Below, one piece after another: positions 24,701 to 50,036 of a stretch of 64,000 bases of DNA (position 1 is its first letter; each line of letters starts with the position of its first letter). Position numbers and translations under genes: made by a program. Source of the DNA: Litomosoides sigmodontis (lineage: Eukaryota > Nematoda > Chromadorea > Rhabditida > Onchocercidae). Under the pieces are notes generated by a model. That model did no database searches and had not been told where the DNA came from. It saw only the letters and a list, made by a program, of their open reading frames with translations. The stretch lies in NCBI GenBank assembly GCA_963070105.1, contig OY718803.1:6677823-6741822 (forward strand). Reading direction: 5' to 3'.

Positions 24701-27700
24701 CATGGGATTGCTACATCCCACGCATACACATACAGGCCGTCGTCATTTACGTTACAGAAAAGAAGAAAGTTAGTTAATGCTTGCCGCTGCGACGCTGACT
24801 GACAATGTAGTTTTCGCACTAATTCACATAGCGACTTGCGATCTCTTAATAAAAACATGTCAATAACCTTTTTGGGATGCAGCAGTGAGAATTTCGGAAG
24901 TTGACTGGAAGAGATTAGTTGCATATTGTAGTGCTCATCAACTTCATAGATTGTATTCGTTTGAGCGGCAATGTTCTCAAATGGCTCATTCACGGTAGGA
25001 AGATTGCTTGAGAGAAATTCCTCAACTGTGACAGTTGCGCATTCTTCCTCATTCAACCCAAGCAAACGCCAGAATGCGCTGACGCCCTCTCCTTCGTGAA
25101 CATTTTCAAATTGCTTCGCATTGCATCCCAATTCACCGTTCTTTTCACAAATACTTGTAACTATTACAGCTGCCTGAAACTGCCGCAGATATTAGTTTAC
25201 CCTTAAAATTATTACGAATAATTTTATCTTTGACGACTCGCTAATGTGAAATCTCGCCGTATGGTTTTCATTATTCACCATGGAACTATGCCATTCTAAT
25301 TTAAAATTTTGTCATTTTGAAATTATAAAACAGTACGAAATGGATGATACACAGCGGGAAATTGATGACTGCAAGCAACAAAGGAAGATAAATTTGGTTA
25401 CGAAGGAAGGACTCCTTTCTCATCACAGGCGGCAATTGTAATCTTTTTTATTGCACAATTTTTGAAAGATAAGAAATCAGATGATAATTTTAGTAAAATA
25501 GTTGAGATTTTTACCTTCTTCGATATGACTGACAGGCAAGTTATGCTATTAAGATTTTGTTAATTTTTGAGAATATCTGCCGAAGAAGGGGAAATAAAAG
25601 TATCGGTGGGGAACTTTTTGGTAAAGAATTTCAGGATATTATCGATCAAAGAAAGGTTTACTTTGCTCTTTTCCAGTAAATTAGAACGTCTCCCTTGGTA
25701 CAAGAATAACTGTCGTGGTGTAATTAGAATGAACACAGCACACGCATGAATTGATGTATATTTAGGTGCTACTAATCGGATATCCATAATCTTATCGCCT
25801 AAATACATTTATAAATGCATCCATCACTCACACTATCGATTCTAATTTTAACTGAAATCTACGTAATTCAGGTAATTCAATTCAATCTACGTAATATTTA
25901 CTATAAATCAAATTTAATGCCAAATTCAGTCTTCAAATTGTAGAACCTGATTTTCATTCTATGCCAGTCAACAAAAATTTTCATGTTTAAATTGTTGAAA
26001 TGGAGATTTCATAGACAGAATCTTCTCTATTATGACAAGTGAAGAAGAAATAACCTTTCACCCTTACAAGCATTAGTTCTGGATACGGTGATTTCAATTC
26101 TCTTTTTTTCAACTTCACAGCCGAATAATCCACTTTGCTCTGCAAACCCTAAAACGAAGTGACATCATGGCTGCCGAAAGTTCTCGGAACATTTTCATCA
26201 TTATTTCATTTCCACCACTCACTAAGCGAATGTACATGGGAAACCTTTTTGGCACTGCTAGAAATTCCCACTCCAACATCGTCCTCATCAATCTTCCTCC
26301 AATAATCGACCCGATTTGGCAAGGATTGGCATATTAAAGATTTCATTGGTCGACCTGGCGCATTACGCCGACTACGACCGCGTGCTGCAGCTCGAATTGG
26401 AACAGTTAATCTGAAAAATTTATGATACGAATTTACATTCATTTCTAAATTTATTCGCCTTTTTTACTTAATTTTGGAATTACTATTTATGGAACATAGG
26501 ATGTCATGCAATTTTAAAGTCACTTCTGCTGATTCACTTGCTTTCCTGATTTCCCCAATGTGTCGTAGGTGCAATAAATACCACAAGTTTTGCTTTAATT
26601 CATTCCCTCATCAAGTTGGGACAGCACTCACTACGTAGTATCGAAGTGTGCCTGATATCTAAGAGCGAAAGGTCAGCATTTAAATCACGAATGAAAACAA
26701 CATTTAAAAATCGTTTTGTGAATTAAAACAGAATTTGTAGCATTAAGTATAAAACAAATGGGATGTGACATGGCAATTCTGCTCAATTATATAACCCCTT
26801 GCTACATTAAACTGAAATTAATAAACAATTTGAAATTACTGCGTTTGCATATACATAGATCCGGGTGTGTGTGCATGCTTTATGATATCTATGCGTGTGT
26901 GTAAATGACCCATAACTGTGACATTTCACAAATTTTATCAAAGTTCCAGTGGTGAAGTCGTCAGATGAAAGATGTCATACACGGCCAGATCAGATTTGTG
27001 TATGCACAGCGTATATCAATTGACATACATACCAGTAAAATTTAATGTCATTTTATCGAAGAACTGCTCAGATCAAAAATCTCTCAATGAGAGAGTGGAC
27101 AGTTCGCTTTATAAGTTGAAATAAAAGAAAACTATCTTCTAGTTGATCTACTTGCAGATAAATTTAATTACTGGCATTTCGAAAATTAACATACTATCGT
27201 TTGAAATGACGGCAAACTGAAAGAAATTACCGAGCGATTGAAATTCTCACCACATGAATAGTTTGAAAAAAAAAAGTGGCATAAATGTCATTGCAATATT
27301 AATCTCACTTTTTTATAATTAAATAAAATTTTTTAAACCCCAACCTTGGAGTGATAGTGACGATATCTTCAAATTCATTCAAATCAATCTGCAACTTTTC
27401 CGATTGTTTCGAAATGACGGAAGCAGAAGAGTAGAAATGGTCCAAGCCCTTGCTAATATCTACTGTCCCAGTCTTTGGTAATATTTGATTAGGTGAAAAA
27501 CCATTCTTCGAGCCTCTCACTCCATCGATGCTTTGCAAATTGCGATCCTGTTCAATACGCTTGTACCACCATTCACTTGGCTAAAAATTTTATAAGAATT
27601 TAAAAACTTACTGTGATATTTGAATTTACAAAACCTCAATTTTCTGGCGATGAAAGCTTACCTCTTTTAATGCATGCTTTTGTAACTCTAGCACAGTCTT

Positions 27701-27754
27701 CTGCTTCGTCTTCAATGATTCGGCACTATCAGTTAGGACAACGCTACCATCCAT
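21745..27754 (-). CDS. viln-1: Supervillin/villin-like actin-binding protein (gelsolin repeats plus headpiece)
   Basis: Supervillin links F-actin and myosin II to membranes. Fifteen minus-strand exons keep phase: 27754-27662, 27580-27345, 26410-26245, 26148-26055, 25798-25662, 25173-24868, 24529-24431, 24199-24033, 23985-23883, 23796-23556, 23460-23294, 23145-22783, 22641-22541, 22333-22120, 21984-21745 (about 908 residues). Segments line up in order with the gelsolin-like half of supervillin: DIRLVAPKYTS, LPKFSLLHPKK, FDFGSEIYVWIGR, RPVWCVLIKL, CYVVKWEYRI, VAYFYWLGKK, PPRLFRL and VDQGNRLWLW. The final 55 or so residues form a villin headpiece (PPGIDLNRLEQYLSDDDF, ending KKHKLF), the F-actin binding module. 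Vertebrate supervillin is about twice as long; its N-terminal half is not seen upstream. The start at 27754 follows a TTTTTAG acceptor directly, so a trans-spliced leader is plausible. The donor of the third exon (26245 or 26236) is uncertain. Confidence 0.9.
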
Positions 27755-30700
27755 GAACTAAAAATCTTTTCGGAACACAGATTTAGACTTCAAGAGGTTT
27801 TCCAAAAAAAGAATAATATAATTTGAAAATACGATTTAATTCTTTCAATTTCAAAAATCCTGGAAAAAATCGAATGCTCCTTTGACAGTAAAATTTGACA
27901 AACTTTTTTTATGAATTAAAAAAAAAACACCAACTGGAAGCTCTCAGCATATTTACAGACATCTAATATTTAATGCTAACGAATTTATCGAAATTATTAA
28001 CAGTCTTCCCAGTTGAATACTTCAAAAGATAGCGATGCGCAGTGTGATTTCAATGTACGACCAGTTAAAGGCTGGAAGTATTAAGAGAATGTACGACAAA
28101 AATTTTAAAGGATGCCTGCTTAATTAATTCGTTAGAATTTGACAAAAGAAAAATCCTGATTAACAAAACCCTTCTGGAAGTTCTCTGATCGATTACTGCG
28201 ATAGATTAGATTTTTACCAATCATTTTATCACTGCTAATTGTTCACTAATTAAATTTAGTTATTAATTCTCGTTAATATTTCCATGGCAATGGTAACACG
28301 ATGCTGAAAGCTAACTGAAATTGGCCTTTCAACCTTCCGACTTGATCGATTTAATTTGAAAATTTATTGGAAAGCGAAAGGAAAAGATGCCGGTCGCATT
28401 ATGGCCGGCATCGAGCAGATTAGGTGCTTAACGACTGTCACTTGAGGGACGGTTACGCCCCGTGCTATTTCCGCGCACCAATGCTCCAGTTATTACAAAT
28501 TAACCTCTAAAAGCTTTTTCGTTTTTCTGTTCGATCCAGTTAAAACCGACGATACTTCATTGGTCCTTCGATCTCGACTACTTTCGACAAACAGTGCAAA
28601 GAAGTTATGCATGCCTGCCTCTTCGATGTTCTCTTCAACGAAATTTAAATGAAGCAAGAAACTGGAGGAAATTTCAACACTTCTGGATTATCGAGAAGAA
28701 GCTAATCCGGAAGACGATCCATAAAATCTAGTGCAGGAATTTGAGAGTGAATAGAAAGAGAGATAGTGAAATCATTATTTTCTCTTCTCACTTTTTGAAC
28801 TGGTAGTCTATTCCGTGGTGCAGTAAGCTTAGCATAGGAGGTGGAATGAGGACTGTTTGCCATATGAGTGATCATTGTTGTTCACGCACCGAAAAATTGA
28901 TTTAGGCATTGGTGCGCTAATTGCGCATCCGATTGTGGAGCTACGCGACAACTTGCAAAGGGCTGGGAAGGAATAGAGATGCGTGCCGCTCTTTTTGAAT
29001 TAACAATTCATTGCTTAAATATGAAAATTAGATAAGCAGAGGGATAGGCAATTATGCTTTCTTTTTCTGAAAAAATAGATGGGAGAATCTTAATAGATGC
29101 GAGAGATAGGAGAACAGCGGCAGAGAGTTGGATGAAATACTTCGCGTTTCATTCCAATTTTACATGAAAAAGGTATTTCGACGAAAAGTACGAGGCGCTT
29201 TTTTCTGGGCGGAAAAGGTCAGAGAGCAAAATGACATTTGCAAAGATTCCAATAAATTTTATTTATTTCATTATTAAAAAAGGCAGAATGATTAATGAAA
29301 CTAATGATACCTTTTGATAATATTGGAGACAAAAACTAGAAAATGAAAAATTAATGTGATTTTCGCTGATTTCAAATTAATATAAGAACGCAGACAGTTC
29401 TCGATCACTTCAAACATGCTCTTTATTGCTATGTCAGCACAGATTTCTAGAAGGCCTTATCAAAAATTTAGTGAGACAAAATTTTAGGAAAGAGTCGCAG
29501 TGCTTTCCGCACATAAAATGGTCTGCGTTCTTAAATGTAACGTTTTCTGCCTTACGTAAATTGACTAAATTAACAAATTATGTGTTCTGCTTTCGGGTTC
29601 TTATCAGATATCATTCCATATCAGAAGAATGGAAGGAAAGCATAGTTATGTGAAAATCAGCAATCACCAAATTATTGTCCACTCTTTGATGGATAATTGT
29701 TGTCAAGTAATAATAATTCAATAATTTAAAAATTTCATCGAATAAATTCATTCCAAAGCAAAGAAAGTAATGTTTCCGTTGCAAAAAAAATTGGTATTTT
29801 TGTAATAACATTTCACAAATTAAGTCAAATAAAATAAATTTCTCTTCTGAAATTAGTCACCCATGAAGGAGAGTAGAGAGCATATAATTAGAGAAGAGAA
29901 AGAGAGGAAAAAAACTTGCGTGCAGCAATGTTTATAATTGACGGATTGAACTTCAACTTTCAAACTGAAGCTTTACAGGAAATGTGTAGGGATGACTAAC
30001 GTGTTGCCTTTCCAATATAGCGCTCTTTCGTTGATTCAACGTTCCACGCGTTTCTGCCACTGATTAGTGCTTTCGTCAAGTTGTGCCAACTTTTGCACAA
30101 TCATTTAGCCAATACGAAGTTTTCAAATTTCAGCTTTGAGCAGCAAATTAGTGGGAAGAAATTATAAGTGGGCGAGGAGGAAGCAAGGTCGGAAGCGCAC
30201 TCGTCACTGGGCACCTCGTTCAGTCGCAGGGCGGCTGACTTCGCAAAGGGAGGGCTGTTAGCAAATAATGAATGCATTGCAGTAGGTGCGACACCGCCCA
30301 CTGGTAGTGTCCACCTTCGCTGACTTCATCATAACCATCCGCCGCGTCCATCCTCCCTCTGCACAAGTTGACTCTTCCGCTGCTACCTCTAGAGAGTTTG
30401 ATAAGCGAACAGATTTCTGATCGACGAAGTGTTCCGAAATTAATTAAAAGAAGAATAGAGAGAGAGAGAGAGAGGGAAGGAGACAGAGAATGAAAGAAAA
30501 AAGTAGGAAGAGTTCATCGAGAGACTTCTTGTTTGGATTTAGATAATTCGATCGAAAATGTAAGTGGCATGAAAAATGGGAGAAATGATAGGACGGAAAT
30601 ATTTCACTATCAAAGCACATATGGTTGATTAGTCGTCATCTTTCCCAGCAAGCATTTCAAATAATAAAAATTTTACTTCTTTTTGAAATTAACGGAATTA

Positions 30701-31980
30701 CAAGCTTCGAAACTTTCCACAGTGCGAAATGATGTTTTTTAGTTTGAAAAAGGCGAGGAGAAATGGAATTCTTTTTGATGATGGAAGAAGCAGAATATTT
30801 TTTAAACCACATTTTCAGATTATGACTGAAAATTGATTGATTGAAGAAATTGATAAATATATCATTTACTCAGAGCTGCAGGAGAAAGTTGATCGTTTCA
30901 TTCGTACTTTTGCTCATCTCAAAGCAAACCTTCTTACATGTTAAATTACATTCTAAAAGGATGCAGCGAATCCGATCGGCGATAGTCATTAAAAACTTTC
31001 CTGCTATTATTATTAGCGCTGCTAGTATTAGCATTATTTCACTGAAGTAGCCTGTTTCGGAATTAGTGATTGAATTGAGTGATAGCGCGCGTCAATCCGG
31101 TCAGTGTCATTGCACAACAGGAACGAATTGTTATTGCCCGCTGGTCTTCGAATTTAAATGAAAAGGAGAAGATGGATAACAGTGTAAAATGAGATGTGCT
31201 CTAACTGCCATCGCTATTCATACCTTTCTATCAAAAACGGGTCACGCTAGAACAGATCAATGAGACCTATTACAGAGTGACTTGACATTCATCGAAACCT
31301 TCTCATCACATTCGCCCATTAGCTTGAAATTTCTGGAATTTTATATTGTTGGAAAGCGAAATTTCAATCGATTTCTAACTGTGCCTGCGTTAGATACCTC
31401 CTTCAGTCTCTTTAAATGTTGGCAGTGAAAATGTTCATAACCGAAAAGATGCCGGAAATTTGGAAAGTATGGAAAAAGACCTTAAATAAGCAGCACATTA
31501 GCTCCCACCTGTTAGGTATGACTTCATCTTTCACAACAACGCGAAATCACAGTAGCAGGTTATCGAACTGAAATTACTTCATTGTTCCAATGTCATTAAA
31601 ACATCAATTCGACCGAATTGCATTAGACAGAGAATAAAATAACAACCCTCACATTCTCTCGCATGCAATCACTCCAGCGATGCCTGCGGTATCGGTGTTG
31701 TTCGCTGAAGTCAATTCGTTTCAACTAATTACTTGCGGAGAGGATTTACGATAACTAATTTCTTGCGATATTTGAACTTACGAGAGTTAAGAGTCACTGA
31801 ATCCCTGGAAACAGGATGACCTCTTCCAGTCGGATGTTATCTCAACACAACGCGTAATTCGACGGTTTTCACAACGTTCCAGAACTGGCAAGCCTATTCA
31901 AAAGTGGTTTACGGCGGGAAAGTTCGAAGTTATTTTTCCTTTGCGTGAAATTTACTTTGGGCCATATTGATCTGAGGTCG
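27755..31980. other. 4.2-kb divergent intergenic region, no gene seen
   Basis: This lies between the supervillin start (-) and the BLM start (+), so it should carry both promoters. It is AT-rich with a short GA run at 30457-30474 and a patch of higher GC at about 30150-30360. I looked for further supervillin exons in this direction and found no long open frame flanked by good splice sites. Missed short exons or a non-coding RNA cannot be excluded. Confidence 0.5.
30457..30474. repeat. Short GA-repeat
   Basis: A run of AG/GA dinucleotides of about nine units in the intergenic region upstream of the BLM gene. GA tracts are frequent in nematode promoters, but no function is claimed here. Confidence 0.8.
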
Positions 31981-37909
<5,929 letters not shown>

Positions 37910-38760
37910 AATTACCTATAAATTCAACTTATCATTTGACTCAGATTGTATTCGTTTATGAATTTAACGTATTTGTTGAATATACAAGCTGTTGATGCCT
38001 TTTTTTCCCCATTCTTTACGAATCTTGTTTTTTTTTTTATCTTCTTGGTGCGAATAGCGTTTACTCTGCTTTTAATTCAGCGTTTTGAACTGATATTATT
38101 TTGACGTATTATAATAAAAAGCGTCTCACCTGTTTACTAAAAAAGCGAAAATGAGACTTCCTACTGTAGTCAAGAGCATTTCCTTTTTTGCTAAAAAGGG
38201 CAGTAAAATACCTAGACTGCCTGATGGAATAGTATCGCATTTTCTGCTAGGAGAGCAATGAAAGACGGTTCTTCACCTTTTGCTTTTATTATTGTGATTA
38301 CAAATCGATCTGTAAATATACTGGAATGAGTTGAGCCCTACTTGGAATCGATTTTGGTAATTCTTAGGGAATTTATGACTTTGTCCCACATGCTCACTGA
38401 TCATTTTGAAATCCCGCTGTAAATAACAACACGTTCTGTTTACAGCACAAAAGCGTTGAGACACTGTGGTGTTTCGCGGGTGGTATTTTTACATGGCAGT
38501 GAGGATTTGAGAGATAGCATGAGAATTGCTGGATGTGATGGACAGAAGCGAGCAACAAGGTAAAGCTTTCACATTCGCTTATCATTCCAGTGTATTCAAG
38601 ATTTGAATCGCTCCGTTACGTTACCTGCCAACAGTCATATTTTTTTAGATTTAAAAAAAGTAGGAAGGAACACTTATAACTTAAATATTTCCCACTTCAG
38701 AAGCCTTTGATTTTCTTAGAGTGTATGGAACAAATTCATTAAATATCACTGTGAAATTTT
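37910..38760. other. Intergenic region downstream of BLM
   Basis: Holds the likely BLM polyA signal and then AT-rich sequence. A tiny candidate first exon for the next gene (ATG at about 38538, eight codons, then GTAAAG) was noticed but could not be joined in frame to 38761 onward, so it is not used. Confidence 0.45.
38113..38118 (+). promoter_or_regulatory. Likely polyA signal AATAAA of the BLM gene
   Basis: Canonical AATAAA 204 nt after the BLM stop codon on the same strand. Confidence 0.5.
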
Positions 38761-39811
38761 ATGAAATTTTGGTGTCAAATCTATTCGGTTAATCTGATTT
38801 CGGGTACGTCCAATGTGGAAAGATTAGAAATTGGTGGAGTAGCAGTAGGCAGCCAGTCAAGGAATACTGCAACAGAGTCATTGCGAATGCAAAGATTGCA
38901 CAAAATGTTAGATCTGACGAGATTTGTGCATCAGCTGGAAGAGCTATTAACTCAACCAATAAAGTGAGAGTTATATTCGTTTAGAATTGGAGTAATGGTT
39001 TGACTTTGTACTTCTCTGCTTTTGTTTAGCTGCTTTGAAAGTAGTCAAATTTCGAAAATTTCTATATTTTCAGGGTTCCAGGAACGTCAATCTTGCCTTA
39101 TCCCGGTTCACCCATTAAAGCACGCCAAAACATAGCCAGTATGTTTTCAGTACGATCTTTGTGGGCAACCGAAGAAGAGCGGAAAGCTGCTGTTAGTCAG
39201 CTGTACAATTTTAAAACTTTGAGGAAGCGAAAATGGATTCAGAAAATTTTGCTTGAGGAATCTGATTCGGATTCTGATGGCGATTTTCCATTTACTCTCA
39301 ACGATTTGCATACCATTTTGAAGGTTCATTTTACTCTCTTACGAAAAATCTGTAAAGATTATTGTTTTGCTAGGTCATTTTGTCTTTATTTGTTTCTAAT
39401 TTGTTCTGAAATTTCTCCACAAGGAGTGTTGCTGTTTTATTCCTAGTGTTTCTAAATTTTTTTTTGAAAGATCACCCAGATTTTGAATGTTTCGCGTTTA
39501 CGGATTATGTTCAAGAATAAAATAGCCATAGCAAACGCTTGGTTACTGTTGGATTACGGTAGTGTAAAAGGGAAGTAGCTTTGCTGAGATTTCTTTTTCT
39601 AAACCCACGATAACCATTTGTCGCTTCCGTATGAGAGTACTCTTTTTTTCAGTTGCATCGTCGACGACGAAAACTACAAAAAACTTATCACATAAATGTT
39701 CTCAATTCTCAATACACTTATTATGGTGCTGGTTTACTGAGCAATTACGATCAATTTCCAGAACATCAGGACAGGATAAAAGAGAAGTATGGTCCGAAAC
39801 CTAAGAGCTGA
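38761..39811 (+). CDS. Uncharacterised basic protein, about 203 residues
   Basis: I do not recognise this gene. Three exons join cleanly in phase: 38761-38963 (ends GTGAGA), 39074-39323 and 39653-39811, ending in TGA. Codon pattern and strong acceptors (TTTTCAG before 39074, TTTTTTTCAG before 39653) argue that it is real. The predicted protein has an N-terminal helix-prone segment (LHKMLDLTRFVHQLEELL), a segment starting SILPYPGSPIKARQNI, an acidic Ser/Asp run (ESDSDSDGD) and a basic C-terminal segment (LHRRRRKLQKTYHIN) ending GPKPKS. The Ser/Asp run next to a basic segment suggests a nuclear protein, but that is inference. The start is uncertain: 38761 is the first ATG after an in-frame stop, and a later acceptor is possible. 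It lies between BLM and Rho kinase on the same strand. Confidence 0.55.
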
Positions 39812-40917
39812 TACGCCCTTATTTCACTCACCTTTTGTATAATACACTTGGTTATTGCTTTTTAAATTTGAATGCTTGGAAGCAGCAAAACTTTTAATCG
39901 TAGAGCAGGGAGTTGAGATTGCGGATTTTGAGGGGGTAAGATTGCTCAGAAATTTCAGTTTTTTTCGTGGGTTTTCGTTTTTCCCCGTAGTCCCTTACCA
40001 GTCTTGATCTAAAATTCTGCAGATTTTCCAACTCAGATTCAGTTTTCCAATAGAGCCTTAAACTGCGATTGTTTTTATAGAACTATGTCAAATAAAAAAA
40101 AAGTGCATTCTATGTTTTCATATCCTTGCTTTCGATTCTTGAGATATTTTTCTGGATGTATTTGGCATCGTAATTTATTCATTTTTAATGGTTTCTTAAA
40201 CTGTTTTTACATGCAGGTGTATGTCGATGTTTGTTTCATGCAGTGTTTTGTGAATTTATTCTTTTATTTACTTTTGATGGTGGAGTAAATGTGTTATTTG
40301 CAGTTTCATGAGAAAGTTCTTTTGCTATTAGTGGAAAAGATCTTAATTCAAACTGGAGTATACTTTCTTTTAAAGTTTTACATTTTCAATCCACGTATAT
40401 TGACAAGGAGAAACAACAAGACGTAAAACGTATGGAGAAGAGGTGTTCCCGTACCGATTGTCCGTGCTGAAACTTTTATGCATCATCTGTGTTTTATTTC
40501 ATTTTTAAAAAGCTCAATTTTGTTTGGGAAACGCAGCTGTGGGTCGACTATTACAGGAAAAGCTGGAGATAAATCTAAGTGCTAATTCGTCCAGGAAACA
40601 TCTCAATATATTCTGCTGATTTATTTGGCATCACATGTTGTGCTTTGTGTTTTCCGCAGTGGAGGTGATAGCACGTATTTATAAGTTTCAAGAAAAAAAA
40701 CTCAAGGCGTATGGAAAAGATACAGAAACGTTATTCGAGTCAATATTTCCCAAGTATCATAAAATAGTTTTGTTGCGGAACTGAACGTTGAGACTCACGG
40801 ATAACTGCTAAGCTAACAGGTCTTACCGTCGTGGATCAACTCAACATGATCATTTAAAATCAGGCGATTAAACGTCACCTCTTGAGAATTCAATATAATA
40901 ATGATTTTGCAGGAGAA
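39812..40917. other. 5' flank of the Rho-kinase gene
   Basis: AT-rich sequence of 1.1 kb with no supported gene. Short T-rich open frames such as 40085-40288 look like chance. It should contain the promoter of the Rho-kinase gene and ends in a strong splice acceptor at 40904-40912. Confidence 0.5.
40904..40912 (+). promoter_or_regulatory. Putative spliced-leader acceptor before let-502
   Basis: ATTTTGCAG ends five bases before the ATG of Rho kinase (40918). No upstream exon is needed to complete the protein, whose N-terminus already aligns with vertebrate ROCK. An acceptor this close to an initiating ATG is the usual mark of trans-splicing in nematodes. Confidence 0.5.
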
Positions 40918-48884
<7,967 letters not shown>

Positions 48885-50036
48885 TAAAAATACCTAATTT
48901 TGATATTTGAAGCTGATTTTATTGTTATATGAACTTGAAAATGTTTTTTCTTTACCTTTGGAAGATGTCATGTAAATTCTTGATCTATTTCCACTCGTTT
49001 TGATTTCATCCAATTTATCTCTGTGCGAGGTCACTTTTTTCTGCAAACTTGCCTTCATAATTCATATCATTCTCACATTTTTTCGCTTCTGCTTTTATTC
49101 TGCCTTTTAGATGCCTTCAATTGTTTTATACATTTTGTATCATTACTTGGAACTGTTACACTTGCTTTCTTTCACTTTTAGTGATTTGTTTTACTATTTA
49201 AAAAGTGAGTCTTAAATTTTGAACCCTAAGTTTTCTTCAGTAAGGCTTCACGCATGTTTGCATAGTTAAGTTTGCCTCTAGGCTTTGATGGCAAAAGCAG
49301 GAGCTTGTGTCAGGAAAATTTCAAGTTCGAAGTTTAAGTCGGTTTTTTTTTAAAATGAGAAATCTTTCAGTTAATCATAGCTTTTATTTAATCCTTTCTT
49401 TCACTAGTTTCCTATTCCATATCTTTCATGGTCATACTTAAACCATATATTTTTTTGAGCTTTCTTCTTCTGTCTACTGTAAGTCACTGCGGAGATGAGC
49501 CTTGAAGTGTTCAAGAACGTCAAGCCGTGCTGGAGGATCACTGTGTTTTCTATTTTATATCATTTGGGCTTTACTTCCATCTCGTTGGTGCAAATTTTTC
49601 TCAAATTTATAATGTTGGTTGTGCAATACAGGAAGCACTCGTTGTAAGAGCAAAACCGTCTGGTATTTTAACCTCTAATGTATCAGTTGCAGTGCCACCA
49701 TTCCCATTCAACAGTAGACAGTGTTATTTCGGTTATCTCATTGTATTACATTACAATTTGTCATCATGGTCGAACGTTAATAAATATTTTTGATATTATT
49801 TCGCTTTTATACGAAATGCATGGTTCACTACCGTTAAAACTTATTGTTGAATTTAATCTTTGAAAATAAATATTTGATAGAAGTGAGAGTTTCTGTTTTT
49901 ATTGTTGTTAGATCTAGTTTATTAAGTTCATTTCCAGTTTTTTTAGAATTGCGGTTTCGATCGGCTATTTTTAACCTATGTTTATATGGTGAAGTGCACG
50001 ACAAAGCAGATTGTTGAATTGTTATTTTAAGTGGAT
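48885..50036. other. 3' flank of Rho kinase and 5' flank of mLST8
   Basis: AT-rich interval of 1.15 kb. An AATAAA at 49779-49784 could end a long Rho-kinase 3' UTR. Open frames at 49527-49793 and nearby have no motif or splice support. Confidence 0.5.

Noticed and set aside
24676..24867. Continuation of the minus-strand open frame past supervillin exon 24868-25173
   Set aside because: The alignment requires LLHPKK to join FDFGSEIYVW from the next exon. A GTTATT donor at 24867 fits phase 0, so the continuation is intron that happens to be open.
38538..38561. Mini-exon (eight codons then GTAAAG) as first exon of the unknown gene
   Set aside because: Its phase-1 end cannot be joined to the 38761 frame through any acceptor seen between them without meeting a stop.
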